From NCBI GenBank assembly GCA_902629585.1, contig CACORI010000006.1, positions 1 through 46,849 of the forward strand: 46,849 nt of DNA. The letters run 5' to 3'. The DNA is from an uncultured Pelagibacteraceae bacterium. Lineage in GTDB: Bacteria > Pseudomonadota > Alphaproteobacteria > Pelagibacterales > Pelagibacteraceae. Positions 17,360 through 25,909 of this stretch are shown here, piece after piece; the stretch's first letter is position 1, and each line of letters begins with the position of its first letter. The position numbers were made by a program, and so were the translations under genes. The notes beneath the pieces were generated by a model. It ran no database searches. It had not been told where the DNA came from and worked only from the letters and a program-made list of their open reading frames with translations.

Positions 17360-18484
17360 ATGAATTTTGAGAAAAAAATAAAAACATTAATAGTCAAAAA
17401 ACCATTAAAACTTGACTGTGGCAAAACCATAAAAGATTATCCTATAGCATATGAAACTTATGGCTCACTTAACCAAAATAAAGATAATGCTATACTGGTT
17501 TTTCACGCCCTCACTGGGGACCAATTCGTAACTGGATTAAATCCTATAACAAATAAGGAAGGTTGGTGGAGCTATGCTGTTGGCCCAAATAAAGCGATAG
17601 ACACAAATAAATATTTTGTCATTTGCTCAAATGTAATTGGAGGATGTATGGGTTCGTATGGACCAAGTCATAAAGATCCAAATACCGATAATGCTTTTGG
17701 AATAAATTTTCCTGTGATCACCATTAATGATATGGTTAATGCACAATTTAATTTACTTGATTTTTTCGGGATTGATAAATTATTTTCAATAGCAGGGGGA
17801 TCCATGGGTGGAATGCAAGTTCTTCAATTTATAAGTAACTTTCCTGATAAATCTAAAACAGTTATTCCAATTGCAACAACTTCAAGCCATTCTGCACAGA
17901 ATATTGCTTTTAATGAACTTGGGAGACAAGCAATAACTGCTGATAGTAATTGGAAGGATGGAAATTATTCATTTAATAATATAAACCCAGGCAAAGGTTT
18001 AGCGGTAGCTAGAATGGCGGCCCACATTACTTATCTATCAAAGAAAGGTTTACAAGAAAAATTTGGAAGAAAATTACAAGAGAGAGAGGATTTTAAGTTT
18101 GGTTTCGATGCAGATTTTCAAATTGAGAGTTACTTGAGATATCAAGGCTCAGTTTTTGTTGATAGATTTGATGCGAATAGTTATCTCTATATAACAAGAG
18201 CAATGGATTATTTTGATTTAGCTAAACAATTTAATGACAATTTATCAAATGCATTTAAAGCTACAAAAGCTAAATTTTTTATTATTTCTTTTACCTCGGA
18301 TTGGCTTTATCCAACTCAAGAAAACAAGGATATTGTTATTGCCTTAAATGCTATTGGAGCTGATGTCGGGTTTGTTGAAATAAAATCAGATAAAGGTCAT
18401 GACTCATTTTTATTAGATGTACCAGATTTCTTAAGTGCGCTTAAAAACTTTTTAGATAAATCTTATAAAAAAAATAAAATATGA
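17360..18484 (+). CDS. metX: Homoserine O-acetyltransferase
   Basis: Alpha/beta-hydrolase enzyme, 374 residues, that acylates homoserine in the first dedicated step of methionine synthesis. Motifs: YPIAYETYGSLN, VFHALTGDQFV near the oxyanion region, NVIGGCMGSYGPS, and the nucleophile elbow GGSMGGMQ with Ser148. Asp314 (TSDWLYP) and His347 (GHDSFL) complete the triad. The insert RMAAHITYLS is typical of MetX. Some MetX-family proteins use succinyl-CoA; the acyl donor is not decided here. The gene is preceded by a SAM-II riboswitch and overlaps metW by 4 bases (ATGA). Confidence 0.95.
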   Translation: MNFEKKIKTLIVKKPLKLDCGKTIKDYPIAYETYGSLNQNKDNAILVFHALTGDQFVTGLNPITNKEGWWSYAVGPNKAIDTNKYFVICSNVIGGCMGSYGPSHKDPNTDNAFGINFPVITINDMVNAQFNLLDFFGIDKLFSIAGGSMGGMQVLQFISNFPDKSKTVIPIATTSSHSAQNIAFNELGRQAITADSNWKDGNYSFNNINPGKGLAVARMAAHITYLSKKGLQEKFGRKLQEREDFKFGFDADFQIESYLRYQGSVFVDRFDANSYLYITRAMDYFDLAKQFNDNLSNAFKATKAKFFIISFTSDWLYPTQENKDIVIALNAIGADVGFVEIKSDKGHDSFLLDVPDFLSALKNFLDKSYKKNKI

Positions 18485-19077
18485 AAAATGAATTTAAAGT
18501 AATTGCAGATTTAATTGAAAGAGATAAGAAAGTTCTAGATGTAGGTTGTGCAGATGGTACTTTAATGAAATTTTTGATAGATAATAAAAATACAAACATT
18601 AGAGGATTAGAAATTTCAAAAGAAAAAGTTCAAGAATGTATAGCAAAGGGCTTAACTGTTATTGAGGGGAATGCTGAGAAAGATTTGAAGCAATTTCCAG
18701 ACAAATCATTTGATTATGTAGTGTTAAGCCAAACACTTCAGGCTTTTCTAAATCCTGAATTAGTCCTAAATGAACTACTCAGAGTTGGTAAAAGAGCAAT
18801 AGTTACAATCCCTAATTTTGGTTACTGGAAGATAAGATTTCATTTATTACTAAGAGGTACAATGCCTATAACCAAAACATTGCCAGATGAGTGGTATAAT
18901 ACACCAAACTTACACATGTGTACAATTAAAGATTTTGTACACTTTGTAAAATCAAAAAAAATAAAAATTTTTAAATCATTGGCTTTAAATAATCTCAATA
19001 CATCTTTAATTAACGATGCTAATTTAGGAATTAAAAATTTATTTGCGGATCTTGGGATTTTTCTAATTGAAAAATAA
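18481..19077 (+). CDS. metW: MetW methionine biosynthesis methyltransferase-like protein
   Basis: SAM-dependent methyltransferase fold of 198 residues, with motif I KVLDVGCADGTLMKFL near residue 18 and FDYVVLSQTLQAF further on. The MetW-specific segment VTIPNFGYWKIRFHLLLRG follows, then PDEWYNTPNLHMCTIKDF. MetW partners MetX in alphaproteobacteria and other groups and supports acetylation/methionine synthesis; its exact chemistry is not well defined. It starts within the metX stop and so should share the riboswitch control. Confidence 0.94.
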   Translation: MKNEFKVIADLIERDKKVLDVGCADGTLMKFLIDNKNTNIRGLEISKEKVQECIAKGLTVIEGNAEKDLKQFPDKSFDYVVLSQTLQAFLNPELVLNELLRVGKRAIVTIPNFGYWKIRFHLLLRGTMPITKTLPDEWYNTPNLHMCTIKDFVHFVKSKKIKIFKSLALNNLNTSLINDANLGIKNLFADLGIFLIEK

Positions 19078-19078
19078 T

Positions 19079-19798
19079 ATGCATGTAGAAATTATTCAAT
19101 GTCTTCAAGATAATTATAGTTACCTAATTATTGATGATAGCAACAATACTGCATGCGTAGTAGACCCCAGTGAAGCTAAGCCAATAGCTGATTATTTAAA
19201 AAATAAAAATATAAATTTAAAGTATATTTTGAATACTCATCATCATTTTGACCATATTGGGGGAAATAAAGATTTAAAAAAGAGGTTTGGATCACTTATT
19301 GTTGGATTTAAAAAAGATTCAGAAAGAATTCCAGAAATGAATATTAAACTAGAAGACAATCAAATATGGAAAGCAGAAAATTTTACTGCTAAAATTATTC
19401 ATGTACCAGGGCATACCTCTGGACACATATGTTTTTATTTTTTTGAAAATAAATTTGCTTTTACAGGAGATACTCTCTTTTCTTTAGGTTGCGGAAGAAT
19501 ATTTGAGGGATCTCACGAAGAGATGTTTGCTTCTTTAAATAAAATAAAATCTTTGCCTAGTGATACAAAAATATACTGTGGTCATGAATATACTCTCAAT
19601 AATTCAAAATTTTGCATTAAACATGATCCAAAAAATCTAAATTTGCTAAAAAAAATTAATGTTATAGAAAATAAAATAAAAAAAAAATTACCTACAATGC
19701 CTTCTATTTTAAAGGATGAAATTCAGTGCAATATATTTTTAAGGGCAAAAGACCTAAAAACTTTTTCAAAATTGAGAGATTTAAAGGATAATTTTTAG
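19079..19798 (+). CDS. gloB: Hydroxyacylglutathione hydrolase (glyoxalase II)
   Basis: Metallo-beta-lactamase fold thioesterase, 239 residues, hydrolysing S-lactoylglutathione to lactate and glutathione in methylglyoxal detoxification. Metal ligands are visible in THHHFDHIGG, in VPGHTSGH, in the aspartate of FTGDTLFSLGCGRIFEG, and in CGHEYTLNN. I take the ATG at 19079 (one base after metW) rather than a TTG at 19067 that overlaps metW. It is the third gene of the metX-metW-gloB unit, an arrangement also seen in other alphaproteobacteria as far as I recall. Confidence 0.93.
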   Translation: MHVEIIQCLQDNYSYLIIDDSNNTACVVDPSEAKPIADYLKNKNINLKYILNTHHHFDHIGGNKDLKKRFGSLIVGFKKDSERIPEMNIKLEDNQIWKAENFTAKIIHVPGHTSGHICFYFFENKFAFTGDTLFSLGCGRIFEGSHEEMFASLNKIKSLPSDTKIYCGHEYTLNNSKFCIKHDPKNLNLLKKINVIENKIKKKLPTMPSILKDEIQCNIFLRAKDLKTFSKLRDLKDNF

Positions 19799-19808
19799 TT
19801 AATACGAC

Positions 19809-19836
19809 TTGACTAACGCTAAGCTACAACTATATT
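19809..19836 (+). promoter_or_regulatory. Sigma-70-type promoter of the rplU operon
   Basis: TTGACT (19809-19814), a 16-base spacer, and TATATT (19831-19836); each hexamer is one mismatch from consensus. The predicted start near 19843 gives a leader of about 18 bases with no Shine-Dalgarno before the rplU ATG at 19861. Confidence 0.65.
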
Positions 19837-19860
19837 GCCTTCAAATTTAATTTTAAAACA

Positions 19861-20259
19861 ATGTCTTACGCGGTTATAAAAACAGGTGGAAAGCAATATA
19901 AGGTAAAATCTGGTCAGATATTAAAGATTGAAAAATTGTCTAATTCAGAACCTGATACAAAATTAACATTTAATGAAATCCTTGCATATGGGGATGATAA
20001 AATTATAGAAATTGGATTACCAACTATTCAAGGTGCTAAAGTAGAAGCAGATTTAATAAAAAATAAAAAGAATAGAACTATATTAATATTTAAAAAAAGA
20101 AGAAGACATAACTCAAGAAGAAAAAATGGTCATAGACAGCAATATTCAATGATAAGAATAAATAAAATTTTTTCAAAAGATGGTAAAGTTCTTTCAGAAG
20201 CTGAAAAAATGGTTAAAGTTTCGAAAAAGAAAGAAATAAAGGAAGCAGTAAATAATTAA
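19861..20259 (+). CDS. rplU: 50S ribosomal protein L21
   Basis: Large-subunit protein of 132 residues, first gene of the rplU-rpmA-obgE set. N-terminus SYAVIKTGGKQYKVKSGQ is diagnostic, with the basic block KKRRRHNSRRKNGHRQQ near residue 78. It carries a Lys/Glu-rich C-terminal tail of about 25 residues beyond the ~103-residue E. coli protein (SEAEKMVKVSKKKEIKE). Confidence is very high. Confidence 0.97.
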   Translation: MSYAVIKTGGKQYKVKSGQILKIEKLSNSEPDTKLTFNEILAYGDDKIIEIGLPTIQGAKVEADLIKNKKNRTILIFKKRRRHNSRRKNGHRQQYSMIRINKIFSKDGKVLSEAEKMVKVSKKKEIKEAVNN

Positions 20260-20273
20260 GTACTAGGTAAATT

Positions 20274-20528
20274 ATGGCAACAAAAAAAGCGGGTGGATCA
20301 TCGAGAAACGGAAGAGATAGTGCAGGTCGTAGACTTGGTATAAAAAAATATGGTGGCGAAATAGTTGTGCCTGGAAATATAATTGTTAGACAAAGAGGAA
20401 CGAAAATTTTTCCTGGCGTGAATGTTGGAATGGGTAAAGATCATTCAATATTTTCTATTATAAAAGGTAAAGTTGTATTTAAAAAATCTAAATCAGATAG
20501 AACTTTTGTTTCAGTAAAACCCAATTAA
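20274..20528 (+). CDS. rpmA: 50S ribosomal protein L27
   Basis: Large-subunit protein at the peptidyl-transferase centre, 84 residues. N-terminus [20 protein letters not shown] is diagnostic; its flexible N-terminus begins directly with ATKKAGG and has no extra cleavable leader of the kind seen in Firmicutes. [20 protein letters not shown] follows. It starts 14 bases after rplU. Confidence 0.98.
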   Translation: MATKKAGGSSRNGRDSAGRRLGIKKYGGEIVVPGNIIVRQRGTKIFPGVNVGMGKDHSIFSIIKGKVVFKKSKSDRTFVSVKPN

Positions 20529-20531
20529 TAG

Positions 20532-20553
20532 TACAACTTTAATTAACGTTGTA
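20532..20553 (+). other. Small hairpin in the rpmA-obgE spacer
   Basis: TACAAC (20532-20537) and GTTGTA (20548-20553) are perfect inverted arms separated by 10 bases, ending two bases before the obgE ATG. There is no T tract, so it is not an intrinsic terminator. It occupies the position where a Shine-Dalgarno would be and could affect obgE translation or mRNA processing. The stem is only 6 bp, so chance is possible. Confidence 0.4.
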
Positions 20554-20555
20554 TT

Positions 20556-21539
20556 ATGAAATTCTTAGATCAAATTAAAATATATATTAAAGCTGGTGAT
20601 GGTGGTGATGGTTCGCCAAGTTTTAGAAGGGAAAAATTTATAGAATTTGGAGGTCCTGATGGCGGAGATGGTGGAAAAGGTGGTTCAGTAATTCTTAAGT
20701 CAGAAAGAAATTTAAATACTTTAATAGACTACAGATACCAACAACATCATAAAGCAAAAAGAGGTGAAAATGGTATGGGGCAAAATCGAACAGGAAGGAG
20801 TGGCGATAATCTTATTTTAAAAGTCCCTATTGGAACACAGGTGTTTGAGGAAGATAATAAAACATTGATTTATGATTTTACAAAAGCTGGAGAAGAATTC
20901 ATAGCTGCTGGAGGTGGTAAAGGTGGATTAGGTAATACTAGATTCAAAAGTTCAACTAATAGAGCTCCTCGAAAATTTACAAAAGGAACTGTTGGAGAAG
21001 AATTTACAATTTGGTTACAACTAAAAACTATTGCAGATATCGGTATTATTGGATTACCCAATGCTGGTAAATCAAGTCTTTTAGCCTCAATTACCAATGC
21101 AAATCCAAAAATTGCGAATTATCAATTTACCACTTTAAATCCAAATCTTGGGGTCGCATCATATGATGATAAAGAAATTACAATTGCTGATATTCCTGGA
21201 TTGATAGAGGGAGCTCATGAAGGGACGGGACTTGGTATAAAATTTCTAAAACACATAGAGAGGTGCAAATCTCTTTTGCATTTAATTGATATTACTAATA
21301 GTGATCTGGAAAAATCATATAATGAAGTTAAAAATGAAATTAAAAATTATAGTTCAGAACTTTTAAAAAAAAAAGAATTGATCGTATTGAATAAAACAGA
21401 CCTAGTTGATGAAAAAAATATGAATGATATAATTAAAAAATTTTCCAAAAATGTAAAAAGTGAAATTCTTACTTTATCTACATTAGATAAAAAATCAGTA
21501 TCAAAAATAAAATCCAAACTTATATCTTATGCTTCTTAA
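20556..21539 (+). CDS. obgE: Obg/CgtA ribosome-assembly GTPase
   Basis: GTPase involved in 50S subunit maturation and stress control, 327 residues. The glycine-rich Obg domain fills residues 1-155 (AGDGGDGSPSFRREKF, GGDGGKGGSV, AGGGKGGLGNTRFKSS). The G domain has GLPNAGKSSL (P-loop), TTLNPNLG (G2), DIPGLIEGAHEG (G3) and NKTDL (G4). The protein ends soon after the G domain, so the variable C-terminal (OCT) domain found in some species is absent. Its 3' end overlaps proB by 11 bases. Confidence 0.97.
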   Translation: MKFLDQIKIYIKAGDGGDGSPSFRREKFIEFGGPDGGDGGKGGSVILKSERNLNTLIDYRYQQHHKAKRGENGMGQNRTGRSGDNLILKVPIGTQVFEEDNKTLIYDFTKAGEEFIAAGGGKGGLGNTRFKSSTNRAPRKFTKGTVGEEFTIWLQLKTIADIGIIGLPNAGKSSLLASITNANPKIANYQFTTLNPNLGVASYDDKEITIADIPGLIEGAHEGTGLGIKFLKHIERCKSLLHLIDITNSDLEKSYNEVKNEIKNYSSELLKKKELIVLNKTDLVDEKNMNDIIKKFSKNVKSEILTLSTLDKKSVSKIKSKLISYAS

Positions 21540-22638
21540 AAACTCTAAAATTATCGTCATCAAAATTGGATCATCTCTAATAGTTGATAAATCTAAAATT
21601 ATTAGAAAAAAGTGGCTTTCAGCTTTTGCTAAAGATATAAAAAAATTAAAATCAAAAAATCAAAAAATTGTTATTGTAAGTTCTGGTGCAATTGCCTTAG
21701 GTTGCAAAAAAATGAACTATTCAAAAAAAAATTTGAAACTTGATAAAAGTCAAGCAGTGGCATCAATTGGTCAAATTGAATTAATGAACTTATTTTCTAA
21801 AATATTTTCAAAACAAAGTCTAAATATTTCTCAAATATTACTTACTTTAGAAGACACTGAGGAAAGAAGACGATCCCTAAATGCTAAAAGAACATTTGAA
21901 AATCTTTTCAATCTTGATTTTATTCCAATTGTGAATGAAAATGACACAATAGCTACTTCTGAAATTAAATATGGCGATAATGATAGACTTGCTTCTCGTG
22001 TAGCGCAAATCACAAATGCTGACACTCTGATACTTCTTTCCGATGTTGATGGTTTATACGACAAAAATCCGAAGATATATAAAGATGCAAAACTTATAAA
22101 AAAGGTAGAAAACTTAAATAAAGAATTGAAAAATAAAACCTTTAAGGGAAATAATGAGTTAGGTAGTGGTGGAATGAATACTAAAATAGAGGCTGCAAAA
22201 ATTTGTCAGTTATCAGGATGTGATATGATTATTGGTAATGGTTTATACCTAAATCCTATTGAGAAAATTATTAAAAAAAAAAATTGTACTTTATTTGTTT
22301 CCAAAACTTCAAAGTTAGATGCTAGAAAAAAATGGATTATTAGCTCTGTATCACCTAAAGGGGAATTAATAATTGATGATGGTGCAAAGAAGGCATTAGC
22401 TAACGGAAAAAGTTTATTAGCTGCTGGAATCAAAAATGTACTTGGAAAATTTAAAAAAGGAGATCATATTAAAATATTAGATAAATCAAAAAATGAAATC
22501 GCTAGAGGTCTGAGCTCGTTCTCCTCTGAAGAGATAAATAAAATTTTAGGACATCACTCCAGAGAAATTGAGAGTATATTAGGTTATATAACGAAATCAG
22601 AGGTTGTTCACAAAGATGATATGGTAAAAATTAAATGA
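21529..22638 (+). CDS. proB: Glutamate 5-kinase
   Basis: First step of proline synthesis, phosphorylating glutamate; 369 residues. The amino acid kinase domain covers residues 1-255 with VIKIGSSLIVDKS, IVSSGAIALGCKKM, VNENDTIATSEIKYGDND, LLSDVDGLYDKNP and GSGGMNTKIEAA. A C-terminal PUA domain follows (GELIIDDGAKKALANGKSLL). Domain makeup is like the E. coli enzyme, which is feedback-inhibited by proline. The ATG lies inside the end of obgE and the stop overlaps proA by 4 bases (ATGA). Confidence 0.96.
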   Translation: MLLKNSKIIVIKIGSSLIVDKSKIIRKKWLSAFAKDIKKLKSKNQKIVIVSSGAIALGCKKMNYSKKNLKLDKSQAVASIGQIELMNLFSKIFSKQSLNISQILLTLEDTEERRRSLNAKRTFENLFNLDFIPIVNENDTIATSEIKYGDNDRLASRVAQITNADTLILLSDVDGLYDKNPKIYKDAKLIKKVENLNKELKNKTFKGNNELGSGGMNTKIEAAKICQLSGCDMIIGNGLYLNPIEKIIKKKNCTLFVSKTSKLDARKKWIISSVSPKGELIIDDGAKKALANGKSLLAAGIKNVLGKFKKGDHIKILDKSKNEIARGLSSFSSEEINKILGHHSREIESILGYITKSEVVHKDDMVKIK

Positions 22639-23885
22639 AAAATTTATTAAGTACTATTGGCCAAAATGCAAAAAGTGCTCTTTTTATATCAGTTTCTTCT
22701 AAAAAAAAAGATCAAGTCTTGAATGACTTTCATAAACTTATATTTAAAAATCAATCAAAAATCCTTAATGAGAATAAAAAAGATTTACTTTTTGCTAATA
22801 AAAAAAAATTAAATGAAAATTTGATAAAAAGATTAGCTTTAGATAAAGAAAAAATCTTTCAAATTATGAAATCAATTAAGTCGATTAAAAAATTTAAAGA
22901 TCCTGTTAATAGAGTTATAGAGAAATGGCAAAGACCAAATGGTTTAAAAATATCAAAAGTAACTATTCCTTTAGGAGTCATAGGCGTGATTTATGAAAGT
23001 AGACCAAATGTTACATCTGACGTTGCTTCATTGTGTTTCAAGGCTGGTAATCCTGTTATCTTAAAAGGTGGATCAGAAGCGTATTTTACAAATAAATTAA
23101 TTGTTAATTTATTTAGAAAAGCACTTAGTAAAAATAATATAAACAGAAACTATGTACAATTTATTGAAAGTAAAAATCGAAAAATTGTTGATTTAATGTT
23201 ATCTAAAATGGATAAATTTATTAATGTAGTAATTCCCAGGGGAGGGAAAAATTTAGTAAAAAAAGTTCAAAAGTTTTCTAAAATACCAGTTATAGGACAT
23301 TTAGAAGGGGTATGTCATACTTACATTGATATACACGCAGATCTTAAAATAGCAAACAATATTGTTTTAAACGCAAAATTGAGAAATACAGCAATTTGTG
23401 GAGCAACAGAGACTATTTTAGTTCATAAAAAAATACTTAAAAATTTTTGTAATTTAATCCTTAAAAATCTTCAAAATCATAAATGTAAAATTATTGCAGA
23501 TCAAAAAATTAGAAAAATTTTTAAAGGTAAAAGTTTTTTAGCAAAAGAATATGATTGGTCAAAAGAATATTTAGCACCAACTGTGTCTGTTAAAACTGTA
23601 AATAATGTTAATGGAGCAATTAAGCATATAAATAAATATGGGACTATGCATACTGATGCCATCATCACAAAAAATATAAAAACTTCAAAAGAATTTCTAA
23701 AAAGCGTAAAAAGTTCTATTGCTATGCAAAATACGTCAACACAATTTGCTGACGGGGGTGAATTTGGATTTGGAGGAGAGGTGGGAATATCTACAAGTAA
23801 TTTACCACCCAGAGGTCCCGTAGGATTAAATCAACTTGTTTCTTACAAATATCAAATAATTAGTAATGGGAAAATCAGAAAATAA
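22635..23885 (+). CDS. proA: Glutamate-5-semialdehyde dehydrogenase (gamma-glutamyl phosphate reductase)
   Basis: Second step of proline synthesis, 416 residues, reducing the labile ProB product with NADPH, which explains the tight coupling to proB. Aldehyde-dehydrogenase-superfamily marks: VTIPLGVIGVIYESRPNVT near residue 115, NPVILKGGSEA, the catalytic cysteine in NTAICGATETILV, and the C-terminal FADGGEFGFGGEVGISTS. It overlaps nadD by 20 bases. Confidence 0.96.
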   Translation: MKNLLSTIGQNAKSALFISVSSKKKDQVLNDFHKLIFKNQSKILNENKKDLLFANKKKLNENLIKRLALDKEKIFQIMKSIKSIKKFKDPVNRVIEKWQRPNGLKISKVTIPLGVIGVIYESRPNVTSDVASLCFKAGNPVILKGGSEAYFTNKLIVNLFRKALSKNNINRNYVQFIESKNRKIVDLMLSKMDKFINVVIPRGGKNLVKKVQKFSKIPVIGHLEGVCHTYIDIHADLKIANNIVLNAKLRNTAICGATETILVHKKILKNFCNLILKNLQNHKCKIIADQKIRKIFKGKSFLAKEYDWSKEYLAPTVSVKTVNNVNGAIKHINKYGTMHTDAIITKNIKTSKEFLKSVKSSIAMQNTSTQFADGGEFGFGGEVGISTSNLPPRGPVGLNQLVSYKYQIISNGKIRK

Positions 23886-24402
23886 AATTTTAAAAAAAAA
23901 AATTGGGATTTTGGGTGGTACTTTTGATCCAGCACATAAAGGTCATCTGGCAATATCAAAAGAGGCCCTTAAAAAATTTGATTTAAATTACGTTATATGG
24001 GCTATTACGAAAAGAAATCCTTTTAAAAAAAAAACTGTATATAACTTAAAAAAAAGAATTTCTATTTGCAAACAAATAATAAAAAAAAACAAATCAATAA
24101 AAATTGAATATTTTGAAGATAAAATTAGATCAAATAAGACTGTAGACCTAATTAATTTTCTCCTTAAAAATAAAAAATTAGAATTATATTTTTTAATGGG
24201 GGCAGACAATATTATAAAATTTCACAAATGGCATAAATGGAAACAAATTTCAAGGAAATGCAATATCATTGTATTTGACAGACATGGTTATAAAAAAAAA
24301 TCTCTAAATTCAAAGGCATTTAAGAATTTAGATGATGAAAAGATCAAATTTATTAAATTTAATAAAGTCAATATTTCTTCTTCTCAATTAAGAAAAATTT
24401 GA
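23866..24402 (+). CDS. nadD: Nicotinate-nucleotide adenylyltransferase
   Basis: NAD synthesis enzyme of the nucleotidyltransferase superfamily, 178 residues. Motifs: IGILGGTFDPAHKGHLAIS (nucleotide binding) near residue 13, AITKRNPFKKK, LMGADNIIKFHKWHKW, and ISSSQLRK at the very end. E. coli NadD has about 30 more residues after this last motif, so the protein is short at its C-terminus. The start at 23866 lies 20 bases inside proA; codons 10-13 run through 11 consecutive A residues (23892-23902), so the 5' frame depends on correct reading of that run. Confidence 0.9.
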   Translation: MGKSENKILKKKIGILGGTFDPAHKGHLAISKEALKKFDLNYVIWAITKRNPFKKKTVYNLKKRISICKQIIKKNKSIKIEYFEDKIRSNKTVDLINFLLKNKKLELYFLMGADNIIKFHKWHKWKQISRKCNIIVFDRHGYKKKSLNSKAFKNLDDEKIKFIKFNKVNISSSQLRKI

Positions 24403-24420
24403 TAATCTTAAATACAATTA

Positions 24421-24771
24421 ATGGATAAAATTATAAATTTAGAAAAGATAATCATTAAAACTTTAGACCTAAATAAAGCCCACGATATAGTCAGTATTAA
24501 TCTTAAAGATAAAAGCTCAATGGCAGACTATATGATTATTGCAAGTGGGAATTCATCACGACATATTCAATCTCTATCAGAACAAGTTTTGAAAAAATTA
24601 CATGATAATGGTCTAAAAGATTCAAGAATTGAGGGCAAGGACAGCGGTGAATGGAAGTTGGTTGATGGTATTGATTTGATAATTCATATTTTTCATCCTG
24701 AAAAAAGGAAATTTTATGAATTAGAAAAAATGTGGTCAGAGATGATACCAAAAGAGAAGCTAATTATATGA
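24421..24771 (+). CDS. rsfS: Ribosome silencing factor RsfS (YbeB)
   Basis: Binds ribosomal protein L14 and blocks subunit joining under starvation; 116 residues, the usual size. Family motifs: KAHDIVSINLKDKSSMADYMIIASGNSSRH in two blocks near residue 20, then GEWKLVDGIDLIIHIFHPEKR, then YELEKMWSE. The nadD-rsfS neighbourhood is conserved in many bacteria. The stop overlaps the ctpA start by 4 bases (ATGA). Confidence 0.95.
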   Translation: MDKIINLEKIIIKTLDLNKAHDIVSINLKDKSSMADYMIIASGNSSRHIQSLSEQVLKKLHDNGLKDSRIEGKDSGEWKLVDGIDLIIHIFHPEKRKFYELEKMWSEMIPKEKLII

Positions 24772-25907
24772 AAAAGCTTAATCAAGTTTTCACTTTTCTA
24801 ATAATAAATTTCTATTTGATAAACAATTCCTTTTCAGCAGAAGTTGATATTTATAAAAAGATAGATCTTTTTGGTGAAGTTTTAGAAAAAATTAATCAAG
24901 AATATGTTGATGAAATAAATCAATCAGAAAGTATGGACTCTGCTATTAATGGATTGCTTCAATCTCTTGATCCTTACTCAGCATATATGTCTCCAGAAAT
25001 TTTTAATGAAATGCAAACTGAAACTAGCGGAGAATTTGGTGGTCTCGGAATTGAAGTAACTATGGAATCTGGAGTTGTAAAAGTTATTTCGCCGATAGAT
25101 GATACACCTGCATCTAAGGCTGGTATTAAAGCTGGAGATTATATCGTAAAAATTGAGAATACACAGGTCCAAGGAAAAACTCTTAGTGAAGCTGTTGAAT
25201 TAATGAGAGGTCCAGTAGGTTCTAGTATTGAGCTTACAGTAAGAAGAAGAGGTGAGAAAAAAGCTCTTACATTTAACATCGTGAGAGAAATAATCGAAAT
25301 ACAATCTGTAAAAGCTGATTTATTAGAAAATAATATTGGATATATTAGGCTCACATCTTTTAATGAAAATAGTAGTGAGCAAATTCAAAAAAATATTAAA
25401 GAACTAGAAAATAATATAAATGTAAATGCTTACATTTTAGATTTGAGAAATAATCCAGGAGGGCTTTTATCACAGGCAATAAGAATTTCAGATTTTTTCT
25501 TAGATAATGGAGAGATTGTTTCCACGAAAAGTAGAAAAAAATCTGAGAATAGAAAATGGTTTGCAAAAAGGGGAGATATTACTAATGGAAAAACCTTGGT
25601 TGTTTTGATAAATTATGGCTCTGCATCTGCGTCAGAAATAGTAGCCGGTGCTTTAAAGGACCATAAAAGAGCGATTATTATTGGTGAAAATAGTTTTGGC
25701 AAAGGCTCTGTACAATCAATCATACCTTTGAAAAATAATGGAGCTATTAGATTAACAGTTGCTAAATATTACTTACCATCAGGCAAATCAATTTCAGAAG
25801 TAGGTGTTAGTCCTGACATTGAAGTTGGTGAAGAAGGTGATGATTTTAGCATCAAAACTGAAAAAGATAATCAGCTAAATTACGCTATAAAACTTTTAAA
25901 CGGTTAA
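24768..25907 (+). CDS. ctpA: Carboxy-terminal processing protease (S41 family, CtpA)
   Basis: Periplasmic serine protease of 379 residues. A hydrophobic signal peptide with a likely cleavage after SFSA (about residue 23) precedes helices with LLQSLDPYSAYMSPEIF, then a PDZ domain around residues 85-165 (GGLGIEVTMESG, SKAGIKAGDYIVKI, MRGPVGSSIELTV). The catalytic Ser287 (YGSASASE) and Lys312 (SFGKGSVQ) have the exact 25-residue spacing of E. coli Prc Ser430/Lys455. I use the ATG at 24768, since the longer reading from 24732 lies inside rsfS and would spoil the signal peptide. Confidence 0.95.
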   Translation: MKKLNQVFTFLIINFYLINNSFSAEVDIYKKIDLFGEVLEKINQEYVDEINQSESMDSAINGLLQSLDPYSAYMSPEIFNEMQTETSGEFGGLGIEVTMESGVVKVISPIDDTPASKAGIKAGDYIVKIENTQVQGKTLSEAVELMRGPVGSSIELTVRRRGEKKALTFNIVREIIEIQSVKADLLENNIGYIRLTSFNENSSEQIQKNIKELENNINVNAYILDLRNNPGGLLSQAIRISDFFLDNGEIVSTKSRKKSENRKWFAKRGDITNGKTLVVLINYGSASASEIVAGALKDHKRAIIIGENSFGKGSVQSIIPLKNNGAIRLTVAKYYLPSGKSISEVGVSPDIEVGEEGDDFSIKTEKDNQLNYAIKLLNG

Positions 25908-25909
25908 GA

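Noticed and set aside
19067..19078. TTG start at 19067 for gloB
   Set aside because: It overlaps metW and adds four residues (MKNN) before the normal ATG at 19079.
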